This document shows, piece by piece, positions 9,096 to 18,762 of a stretch of DNA of 64,000 nucleotides; within the stretch, counting starts at the first letter, position 1; each line of letters begins with the position of its first letter. Source of the stretch: Scilla litardierei (Eukaryota > Streptophyta > Magnoliopsida > Asparagales > Asparagaceae); NCBI GenBank assembly GCA_030789695.1, contig CM061142.1, forward strand, positions 155,468,714 to 155,532,713, written 5' to 3'. The notes beneath the pieces were generated by a model, which was not told where the DNA came from, ran no database searches, and saw only the letters and a program-made list of their open reading frames with translations. The translations under genes were made by a program, and so were the position numbers.

Positions 9096-11520
9096 ATTAC
9101 TCGTCCTCGAGGAAGATGAATAGGAAGTTCACCGAAAGCGAAAAAGAACTCAAAAAGGATATGGTCGCTAGATTATTCTCTCAGATCTCATGGCGTTCAT
9201 CACATATCACAACGACTCAGAAAGTAATTCACACGCTACCTAAAGATTTCATATCTTATATACATGGGGTACTTGAGACTTTAAGATTGCATAAAAGGGA
9301 TCTCTCTAGAGTTCATACACTTGGCCTATATCCACATCCTACGTTTCATAGCATCGAATATACAAAACATTGGCGACACACTTTTCAATCAAAAGCTATA
9401 ACTTAAGCGTAGAAATTTCATACCATGCATGCAGTAGAGAATAGAATAGAAATCAAGACATACTCATACTCATATCAAATCATAGGAAATCCCCGCAACT
9501 CAATCGTTTCGTTAAGTTTCAGGATTATCAAACTTTCCCGTTGTGCACAATTCCATTCTAATGTCATGCTCACTCGTTTGGTCAAAAAAAATGTCCTCCA
9601 AGCTTGAATTGATGCATCATATCCAAAGAATTTTTGGTGGAATATGAAAAGAGTGTTTTGGTTTTCCCAAAAGTATATGTATTGGCTTCAAGAGATGAAA
9701 TTTGAATTTTTCTTTGATTTTTGAAACTTTATTTCTTTTTTGTTTTTGTAGGAGCAATAAGATTGGAATTTTTTATTTTTGGCCCCCCTTTTGGCTCATT
9801 TTTGACTTTCTGATCTTTTTGGAGCAAACTTTGTATCTGTATGGAATTTTGGGAATGGATGTCATAAAAATAGTTTTGGAAAGAAAAGCAAGTGAGATGT
9901 AGAGAATATAAAGAATATGTGGAGAAACAATTGATATAACGCTCAGTTCACTCAAAAGTGTGCACAAATGGTTCAGTAAGATAATACATCAACTAAACTC
10001 ATTTATAAGCATGTGTATTCCTAATCCTATCAATAAGCAGTGAAGTCAAGCAATCAAAATTTTCAAATAAGCTTGCAACAAGAATTATGAGTAAGAGATA
10101 ATAACATGGCTTCAGATATGCTAGTGATGCATGAATCTTGGTGTGTATCCAACGAAAGTATACTAAACACTACTCTACACATTCAATCTCAATAGACTTC
10201 ATGCATTTAACTAGAGAGATCATCAAAAGAAATTTATTTTCAAGTACTTATTAAAATTATGATTATGAAATACTTTAAGTAGCATGACATGAAAATAGGT
10301 GTTGTGACAGTAGTGAAATCATAAGATATAACATCACAAAGAATTCATCTAGCAAAAAAAGAAAAGGAAATAGAGAAAATAAAATAAAACTCAACATGCA
10401 AGCACACACAAGAAAGAAAAACATAATGCTTCCAAAAAAAACGGGGTGAAAAGGATGGCTAAATAAAGAGAAAAGGTGAAGAATAAAGTAAGAATAAATA
10501 AAAAGCGATAGCGATCATCCCAAAGCTAAACACATCGATGTCCTCACTGCGGAGATCACGTGTGAAAAGTTGAAAAATGATGCTAAGGGTATGTGGGTGG
10601 GATGAAAATAGAATAAAATGGAAATCCTAAAAATAAGAAATGTAAAAAGGAAGTAGAAACAAATGCAAATGCATGATCCTAATGCCAAATGCAAAACATG
10701 CATACAGATGATGGGATAATATGGATGCAATGTAGTGGGTTCTTCCCCAAGCTATGCGATACTGGGCCCCGTGTGGACAGATGTGCACCAAAAATAATAG
10801 GTGAGAACATGAGCAAAATATAGAATCAGACAGTGGCACCCCCTCTGGAGATGGTGATGGGACCCGCAGCTGTGGACCATATGTAACATCTAATGGTGGT
10901 GCAGAGGATGCTAGTGATGGTACTACTGGAGGTGCAAGAGAAACAACTGGTCCTAGTGTTACATATGGTCACATCTCGTTGGATCGCCTCCACTAAACGA
11001 TGGTAGGAAGAGACTGCCCGAGTGAGGGCAGTAAAGTTATGCCTTAAATCGGCAACCTCGGTCTCTACAGCAGTAAGACGTGTGTCAGTGCTGCAGGAAC
11101 GACCAGCGAGATGCGCTCGCTAGAATCACCTCTCTCCCTACGTGTTCGTCCATGTGCATGAGGTCGAAAAACAAACTCGGGGGATGACGATCTGCATAGG
11201 ATCTTAGCAAATATGGAAACAAGAATGGAAGTGAGATCAGTTGTAAAAGTGGGGATAGAAGAAATATCATCAGCTATAGACGTCGTGGTGACAGAAGTGG
11301 AGACAGATACCACAACGCTGTCTGAAAATACCGCAGTGATGAGGACATAAGTGCTCTCAAAAAGGAGCACATACTCTATATGTGAGGGTGAAACAAAAGG
11401 CTAATGTTTCATGTTCGTACTTCATTTTTTGGCTGTACTTTGCAGGGTAATTTCAATATGAAACTTATGCTAACTTGCCAAATTTATCGTCTGGTCTTCA
11501 AGTTATCTTCCTTCGATTTA
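9096..11520 (-). mobile_element. Degraded interior of the Athila-like element
   Basis: AT-rich sequence between the polypurine tract and the repeats that begin at about 11524. No gag or pol domain survives. The only coding-like stretch is at 10960-11370. The interior is cut off near 11520, where Tat-like tandem repeats start abruptly. Confidence 0.45.
10960..11370 (-). pseudogene. Broken C-terminal part of an Athila env-like/extra ORF
   Basis: One minus frame (11370-11065) is Ser/Thr-rich and leads to an Arg/His-rich stretch. Near 11095 the reading shifts by one base into another frame that encodes a clear amphipathic helix (DTRLTAVETEVADLRHNF, then LTRAVSSYHRLVEAI). Long coiled coils of this type end the extra ORF that follows pol in Athila elements, and the position just before the 3' LTR fits. 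The one-base shift and the stops around it mark it as dead. The family assignment is an inference from position and composition. Confidence 0.35.
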
Positions 11521-11523
11521 TCT

Positions 11524-12154
11524 CTACCCACGCGGGCAACTCAACTATACGATCAGAGGGGGCCTCCCCTTCGCATGCTGACTGAGCTACACGATCGGGG
11601 GCAAATTCTCTCTCTCCCCCGCTAGCCAACCAAGCTACGTGGACAGAGATGACTCTACCCTAGCAGGCCACTCGGCTATATAATCAGAGGGGGCCTCCCC
11701 TTCGTGGGCCGACCGAACTACACGATCGGGGGCAAATTCTCTCTCTCCCCCGCTAGCCAACCAAGCTATGCAGACGGAGATGAATCTACCCTTGTCAGTC
11801 GCTCGGCTATAAGATCAGAGGGGGCCTCCCCTTCATGGGCCCACCGATCTACACGATCGAGGGCAAACTTCTCTCCTTCCATAGCCAATCAAGCTACGCG
11901 ATCGGAGATGACTCTACCCTTGTGGACTGCTCGGCTATACGATTGGAGGGACATCCCTTTGCAGGCTGACCGAGCTACACGATCGGGGGAAAACTCTCTA
12001 TCTAGATGACCATCCAAGCTTCAGAGACTACTCTACCCTCGCGGATCGCTCGGCTACATGATCTGAGTGGACATCCCTTTTATGGGCCGATCAAGCAACA
12101 CGATCGGAGGCAAACTCACTTCCTCACGGATCAACTAATCTACGAAGTCCACTC
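11524..12154. repeat. Tandem repeats of Tat-3, left part
   Basis: About four diverged units of roughly 150-160 bp. Each contains ACTCTACCCT, a GCTCGGCTAYA block, GATCAGAGGGGGCCTCCCCTTC and GAGCTACACGATCGGGGGCAAA. The array stops at the SIRE insertion and resumes at 31445. Tandem repeats in the 3' untranslated part are known for Tat elements. Confidence 0.7.
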
Positions 12155-12964
12155 TGTTGAGTATTGATTCCCTGGATTTGGTTTTGGATGATGAGCAAAC
12201 ATAAATATCGTATACTAACTGTTTGTGAGCGCAGTTATGGTGATCGTCGCCAAAAGAAAACGTATATCAAAAGCGACATCTCAAGACTTCTCAATACGCG
12301 TGATCATGTGCCTGAAGCTTCGTTGAAGCTTAAGGAGTTTTATTGAAGTCAAGAAGAATGAAGATTGAAGCTTTGAAGACGGTTCGTCAATGTATTATTT
12401 ATTGTCTTCTAGCTTCATAGTTTAGAATGTTAAGCCTTGAGTAGGACTTACATTATTATCTTCTTTTCGCTCATATCTTAGAGCTAGGATTATCATAGAA
12501 GCCATTAGAAACTTTCCCGAAGCCTATCGCTTCTTCCCTCGGCTTCTAGTGCATGTTAGTTGGTTCAATAAGAGTCACCAACCGATTAGATGACGATCTA
12601 GTCGGTCGGAAACTCTACATGAACCAACTAGAATGCCTTACTCAATTCAGCGCATTCCATGTTGATCAATTAGTCGGTCAAAGAAGGTTCACCAACCGAC
12701 TAGATGACAATCTAGTCGGTCAGGAGTCCTTCTCAGACCGACTAGTTGTGTTCAGTCTTTTTCAGTCTGAGCTACTGTTTCGAGTTAGTCGGTCAAAGAA
12801 CGTTTGTCGACCGACTAGTTGAGAAACTAGTCGGACAGCATTTGTTCTTAAACCGACTAAGTTAACTTGAAGTCAGCCTATTCTATTTCGACTGTTAGTC
12901 GGTCAAAGAACATTCACCGACCGACTAGTTGTGAAACTAGTCGGTCGGCAAGTGTTCTTAGACC
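12155..12964 (+). repeat. 5' LTR of outer SIRE, first part
   Basis: Matches the start of the 3' LTR at 29729 nearly base for base and is interrupted at 12964 by the inner element. Together with 25963-26869 it makes about 1,717 bp, against 1,711 bp for the 3' LTR. Confidence 0.9.
12570..12964. repeat. Palindrome cluster (CTAGTCGGTC type), outer 5' LTR, left part
   Basis: Alternating CTAGTCGGTC and GACCGACTAG blocks, spaced by about 6 nt and about 20 nt in turn. The inner SIRE copy inserted inside this cluster, in the sequence AGACCGACTAG. The cluster resumes at 25958-26095. Confidence 0.9.
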
Positions 12965-14713
12965 TGTAATGCCCTGCTAAGCTACTGCACAAGTACTAGA
13001 GGGGGGGTGAATAGTACTTTAAAATAATTAAGAGGCTAATTCCTAATTACTTGCAAACTCTACCAAATAATGCGGAAATGCGGAAAAGTAAATAATCGAC
13101 AACAAATAGAATCAATCGCAAACAAGCAATATTACTGGGTTCGGATCCACCCAAGTCTCCCCGACTTGTTCCCGGTGATCCTACGTCCCAACCACCCGGA
13201 TCCCCTCCGGATACTTAAGTTAGAAACCCTAACTCAAGATTTTCACTATGCAATACTTGTGAAAAACCTTCACAAGTCAAATCATACACAAAGTAAATTG
13301 TGACTCCCACAACCCGGGATCACAACCACGCTCTCACAACCGAGAGTGAAACTTACAATATGAATTAAAATGAAACAAAACTTCTTACCGACAAAATACC
13401 TATGCCTTGAGTAATACTTACGAATTAGGACAAGGATGATTTTGAGGAAGAAGAAGTGGCACCAAACCCTAGCTCCAAGATGTAGATCAGCGATGGAGAG
13501 CTATGGGGATGTTGGTGACCTAGAATCAAGCACTTGGCTTGGAAGGCTTCACACTCAATGAATCTCTCTTTGAAAGTAAGAGTGGGGAGAGATTATTGAA
13601 TGGAATGAAAGAGCTTTGAATGAGCTTGGAATGATTTCTCTTGATCTCTAAACTTGCAATAATATCAACCTTGACTGCAATGAATGCAGCCCAACAAGTA
13701 TTTATAAGTTAGAGGAGAGAGAGAAAGAAAAACGTTTCAATTAATGCTCCAACGGCTCTTTTCTGAACCCAACTAGTCGGTCAAAGAACAACTACCGACC
13801 GACTAGTTCATCAACTAGTCGGTCGGTCAATCAACGTATACCGACTAATGAGTGAACAGAGAAAAGGTCAAAGCATAGACTAAAGGAACTAGTCGGTCCA
13901 AGAAGAGTAGCTGACCGACTAGTTTCACAACTAGTCGGTCGATTACTCAACTGAGACCGACTAACAAATAAAACTGAAGTCTGAGCACAAATTGACTTAG
14001 TCGGTCCAAGAACAAATGTTGACCGACTAGTTCATCAACTAGTCGGTCACCAAATGTGCATAGACCGACTAACGATAAACAGTAAGTCAAGTGAAAATTG
14101 GCATGTACAGTAAAACTCAACTAGTCGGTCCAAGAAGGAAAGTTGACCGACTAGTTCATCAACTAGTCGGTCGATCAATGAACACAGACCGACTAATGAT
14201 AAACAGTAACTAGCTTGGAAAAAACTGACTGAAACTAGTTGGTCCAATAAGCTTTGCCGACCGACTAGATCACCATCTAGTCGGTCAGTTCTTCTTCTTG
14301 AACCAACTAACATGCACAAGAAGTCCCGAATCGAAGCGCGATGCTTCGGGAAAGATTGTATGGACTTCAACTAAGATCCTAGAGCTAAGATATGAGCGTT
14401 ATGAAGATTTAAACCGTAAGACCTACTCAAGGCTTAACATTCTACGAAAGAAGCTTAAAGACTATAAATAAAACTTGACGATACCGTCTTCAATAGCTTC
14501 AATCGAATCTTCATGACTTCTAAATTGGTCCATAAGCTTCAACGAAGCTTTAGGCATACGATCACGCGCTTTGAGAAGTCTTGAGACGTCGTAATTGATA
14601 TTCATATGAATTTGGCGACGATCTCCATAACTGCGCTCACAAAGTGTTAGTTCACGATATATTTATGTTTGTTCATCATCCAAAACCAAATCCGGAGAGT
14701 CCAATATCCAACA
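12965..14713 (-). repeat. 3' LTR of inner SIRE
   Basis: Starts TGTAATGCCC and ends ATATCCAACA on the plus strand, with the polypurine tract at its right edge. A TATAAATA box lies at 13706-13699 on the minus strand. Its palindrome cluster is at 13770-14310. Confidence 0.93.
13770..14310. repeat. Palindrome cluster (CTAGTCGGTC type), inner left LTR
   Basis: Four to five units of two inverted arms. At 13795-13826 a 14-base arm CCGACCGACTAGTT, the loop CATC and the exact complementary arm make a perfect hairpin. Neighbouring units repeat the layout with small changes. Confidence 0.92.
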
Positions 14714-14728
14714 TTCTCCCCCTTTTTT
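14714..14728 (-). promoter_or_regulatory. Polypurine tract of inner SIRE
   Basis: The minus strand reads AAAAAAGGGGGAGAA immediately before the LTR start TGTTGGATATTGG. The outer copy has the same tract at 29715-29728. Confidence 0.9.
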
Positions 14729-15427
14729 GGTGATGACAAACCAACATAAATAATAATAAAAAATAATGATTCAAATGTAATTACTTAATCCCCCTGCATT
14801 GATGACACATTAATTCCAAATTAAACAATAATAATACGCATCAAGCAGACGAGTAAAGTATATAAATGAGAATCGATTATTGAAATCTCGAATACCAAAT
14901 GTTGGTTATTGAAATATCGGATGAAAATCCATTTATATATATTAACTCCCCCTGAATCTAACATATCAAATTAGATTCTTGGAATAATGCTTTAAATTAT
15001 CATTTAGCACATCGTTATTATTATATCTCTCCCCCTTTGGCATTAGCAAAAAGAGCGAGAGGAGATCAACGACAATAACAATGGCTTCAAATAAAAGCAC
15101 GGGAGTCGTAGAAAACGACGACGGTTCAAGTGACACCAAAGAAAAATACGAATAAAATCAAGGCGTGTTAATGAAACCATAGTCGAAAATCGTAAAACGA
15201 AATCATCAAAACTCAAATCAATTTTACGGATTGAGTTATGGAATATACTATCCAATATCAACATTCTTGGTTAATTTAGTGCATGGGAAAAAATTCTATG
15301 TTTCCATAAAATAAATTTCTATTAAACCAAGTTATTTTCGTCAAGCGACGAATTCAAGACATCAAAGGCATAAAAATTATATAATGTGCACAATAGAATG
15401 AAATGTCAATGTCGATGTATATATATA
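14729..15427 (-). other. Noncoding 3' region of inner SIRE
   Basis: AT-rich sequence between the tRNA-like insertion and the polypurine tract. It matches the corresponding part of the outer copy (about 28960-29710). It contains short CCCCCTGAATC and CTCCCCCTTTGGC purine-rich (minus strand) blocks that may act as extra polypurine tracts. No gene is seen. Confidence 0.6.
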
Positions 15428-15669
15428 GAGGTGGCAAAATGAACCCGACCCGACCCGACCCGACCCGAACCCGGCCTACTTAGCCGGGTATGGGTATGGG
15501 TGTATCCGGGTCGGGTCGAATTCGGGTCGACCCGGTTGACCCGTATAAAAATCGGGTCGGGTCCGGGTTTGACCCGTCAACCCGTATGACCCGGATTATA
15601 CCCGGTTTATTAATAAATAAATATATACTAATATTTATATCTGGACATCCAAGGGTGCTTGCTGGGACG

Positions 15670-15733
15670 TTTGGTCAGCAAGTTCAGTTGCTGCGTTGGT
15701 TTCCAACAAGGTCACGAGTTCGAATCCCGGTGC
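15670..15733 (+). other. tRNA-like segment 1 (Pol III A/B boxes)
   Basis: An A-box-like AGCAAGTTCAGTTGC (15677-15691) is followed at a tRNA-like distance by a B box AGTTCGAATCC (15717-15727) and CGGTGC. The arms do not fold into a full cloverleaf by eye, so this is a tRNA-derived remnant and not a tRNA gene. Confidence 0.5.
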
Positions 15734-15809
15734 ATGCGTTGTATTTTTAATTTTCTAGTATTGGCTTGTAGTTTAGATAAATAATTAATTGATGTGTGAC
15801 TCTCAGATC

Positions 15810-15880
15810 TGGCTGCTAGCTCAATTGGTAAGCTTGTGTTTCCGTTTCCGGGGGATCTTAGGTTCGATTCCTGCTGCAAT
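15810..15880 (+). other. tRNA-like segment 2 (Pol III A/B boxes)
   Basis: The A box TAGCTCAATTGG (15817-15828) and B box GGTTCGATTCC (15861-15871) both fit plant Pol III consensus well and are spaced as in a tRNA or SINE head. A run of seven adenines follows about 20 nt later. Confidence 0.55.
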
Positions 15881-16344
15881 CGAATTATGTCAAAAAAACA
15901 TTTTGAAAGAAAAAAGAATGCGGGTCGGGTTCGGGTGACCCGCCAACCCGTCGGGTCGGGTTCGGGTCTCGCATTCCCGACCCGGATTAAATCCGGGTCG
16001 GGTTCGGGTCCACCCCTAAACGGGTCGGGTCAAACCTCACCCGACCCGAACCCGACCAGACCCGACCCGTTTGCCACCCATATATATATATATAAAATAT
16101 GAACCAGAGTACATCAAAAATATACATCACTGACATACAAAGCATCGATCCAATGATCGGGGCACAAAATACATCATCATATCAAACAGATATCAGAGTG
16201 TCACACAACATACAACATCATCAAGTACATCAAAATACATCATCAAAATGATCAAAAAATCATAGCCACCCACACTATCCTATCCAACATCTCTCACAAC
16301 TAAATATGTCATCCAATGAGCATCGGGAGAGGCCTCTAAGAAGC

Positions 16345-17972
16345 TCAAGAGGCAGCATGAGGATCAGAAGCAACTGCAGGCTCAGCAGGAGCGGAGGTGG
16401 TAACTGGATCAGCTGGAAGGTCAACAGGAGCGATGGCAGAAGTCTCAGGCACGGCAGAAGAGACGATCTCAGGAGCAGCGACGGTAGTGGCCTCGGGAGC
16501 ACCAGTGGTAGTATCCACCGCAGGTGTGGTGGCAACAGGTGTACTCTCGGGGTCACCAGCAGAAGAGACAGCAGCAGCACCAGAAGTGCCCTCGGGGGCA
16601 CGAGTAGAAGCATGAACAAGCTCCTCAAGATCCTCCTCATCCAACTCCTCATCCTTAGAAACTGGAGGAGGGATCTCAATCCCAAAGTGTGAGGCAATAC
16701 GAGCCAGAATCTCCTCAGTTCGAGCATACCGAGACTCCACACGTCTGATCGAACGTGCGAGCTCGTCAAGAGAGGTAGAGGGAGCAGCTGAGGCAGAGGC
16801 GGAGGCAGACGCTGAAGGTGTCGTCCTCTGAACGTGACGGAGAGCCGCAAGAGACTTCTTGACGGTCGTCACGTTTAGAGGAGGACCAAGTGGACGCTCA
16901 TCGTCACGAGGAAGTGTGACACGGAAGTGGCAAAAAACAAGGGTCAACAAGCACGGGAAGGGGATGTGAGCCGACTTCGTGGTCTTGCGAATACACTCAA
17001 AAGAATCCATCTTATCGAGTATAATACGAGCCCAGTTAATCGAGCTCCCCTTGAAAATAGCATAGATCAACTTCAGAAAAGGCTGGGACGGTAGAGATGA
17101 GGAGCCATACTTGGGAAGCAAGCATGACTTCAGAATCAAATTCAGAACCCATGCATTAGGCTTGAAGGATTTGGAGGGAACGCCAATTATGGCGGGGGGA
17201 ATCTGATGGAAAATCTCAGAAAGGACGGTCTGATCTAGGGAGGAAATATCATCTACAGAAATGTCAGAGGGGAGGAGGCCAGACGAGGAGATACCCAAAA
17301 TCTCTCCTAATATTTCTGCCGTGAGGACTATAGGAGTCCCCAAAACAGTCATCTCAATCGAGTGGGTCTCGTTGTACTACCCCGGATCCTATTGGCATAG
17401 AAAAGTTTGACTAAACGAGGGTAGGGGTGAGGATTCACCTTAGGATCATATCGAAGGTAATCGATAAGACCCGAAGACGACAAAAGATCAGCTAGCCCTA
17501 TGAAGTCACTAATCTGGACGAAATGCTCCAGAAGCAGTGGGTAATGTTCGATACGGTTGTAAGCCGCGAGACACATAGGGTCGTCGCGACACAACGAGAT
17601 ATCGACACCGCCTACCGGCATCGGAGCCTTTCCCTTAGGCTTACGGGTAGACGTACGTGGTCGGGAGCTAGACTCTGGATGAGTAGGAGGAGTAGGTTCC
17701 CTATGAGTCTCAGTCTCGGGAATGAACTCGGTATCGGAATCGGTAGGAGTGTGGAAAGAGGAGGGAGAGGCAAGCACCTTGGTCTTGGGCTTAGGCTTGG
17801 GTTGAGCACGGGGCTTCGCTTTCGTCGTCCTCTTACGCTTAAGAGGAGGCGAAGACGAAGAGGGTTCGGTAGGCTTCGAACGGCATTTCAGAGGAGAGGG
17901 GTCCGAGGGTGGCGAATCTACGGTCATGGGCGAAGGGCCAGAGGGAGTGATCGGGATATGTGTACGATCCAT
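16345..17972 (-). pseudogene. env-like gene of inner SIRE, one frameshift
   Basis: It begins at ATG 17972 (MDRTHIPITPSGPSP). A Pro/Ser/Lys-rich basic region comes first, then a conserved globular region. The first frame stops at 17349, and the protein continues from about 17352 in another frame, an ATGA overlap that looks like a one-base indel. The second part has the conserved plant retroelement block around PPAIIGVPSKSFKPNAW, a coiled-coil helix (LDELARSIRRVESRYARTEE) and an Ala/Pro/Thr-rich tail ending at 16345. Position after pol and composition match the env-like protein of SIRE/Maximus elements. Whether such proteins act as envelopes is not established. The stretch 18455-17973 upstream is noncoding leader with palindromes. 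Confidence 0.75.
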
Positions 17973-18314
17973 AAGCGCGACACGACACGACGCAAGAGAT
18001 CGGAATGAAGAAACCCTAGCCGAAATCAAGAACCCTAGCACAACCCTAGGCCGAAATGAAATCACTAGAAACCCTAATCCTAGAAGTTGAAAGCTAGCCC
18101 TAGAATGGAGAGAGATACCTAGGAGGAGGAGAGGGGTCGACGGCACATGCAGAGATGGCCGGAAAGATGGCCGGAGATCGACGGCAGAGAGGGAGGCAGA
18201 CGAAGGGGCATAGGGGTTTGTGGCTGAGAAATAAGCTTCGAATCGACTAGAAGGGGAAATAGTCGGTTTGAGGCTTATAAAATCGATTAGAATCTCAAAA
18301 GACAAATCAGTCCC

Positions 18315-18512
18315 TGACACAACTAGTCGGTCACAGTTCAAGCACTGACCGACTAGATCACGATCTAGTCGGTCGGTCAATGAGCTTGAACCGACTAGTT
18401 GTAAACAGTGACTGAACCCAAGTTTACTGACAGGAATTAGTCGGTCTGTGTTCATTTACTGACCGACTAGATCTCAATCTAGTCGGTCGGTCACTGAACA
18501 TGAACCGACTAA
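18315..18512. repeat. Palindrome cluster between pol and env of inner SIRE
   Basis: Two units of the same CTAGTCGGTC/GACCGACTAG alternation as in the LTRs, here in the internal leader of the env-like gene, about 350 nt before its ATG. Confidence 0.9.
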
Positions 18513-18762
18513 AGAGGTCCAAAAATTGAAAATCTATGAAATTAGATTTCTCTCCTAATCACACTTGGATGAAACATCAAAATACTCTCATTAATCATTA
18601 TACTACCCCATTAAACATCGAAAATCTGAAATTTGACGATTACGCACAAATCGAGCGAAAATTCCGAAAATTCAACAAAAATCCAGAAAATTTCAATACT
18701 ACAAGCATGAGCAAATATAACGAATAGAATAGCATGCAAGAATATTGAATAAAAAATGAATC

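Larger units (their letters stand above)
15428..16080. mobile_element. Small inverted-repeat DNA element (hAT-like MITE) with tRNA-like inserts
   Basis: It starts GAGGTGGCAAAATG and ends CGTTTGCCACCC, so GGTGGCAAA/TTTGCCACC are terminal inverted repeats. Both sides are rich in CCCGACCCGA or its complement. TATATATA occurs on both flanks and could be an 8-bp target duplication, but the site is a TA microsatellite. The termini resemble plant hAT-type MITEs. It encodes no transposase. It sits in the 3' noncoding part of the inner SIRE copy. Its middle holds two tRNA-like segments. Confidence 0.6.

Noticed and set aside
9056..10840. Short frames in the AT-rich Athila-like interior
   Set aside because: Low-complexity composition, no motifs, both strands equally open.
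13770..14310. CRISPR-like array of palindromes with spacers
   Set aside because: The spacers are themselves repeated, the arms alternate in orientation, and the cluster lies in a plant LTR.
15670..15880. Functional tRNA genes
   Set aside because: A and B boxes are present, but I could not form acceptor and anticodon stems of normal length by eye.
15428..16080. CCCGA-rich inverted arms as telomere-like or rDNA spacer repeats
   Set aside because: The arms are inverted around a central part with defined GGTGGCAAA ends, as expected for a small DNA transposon.
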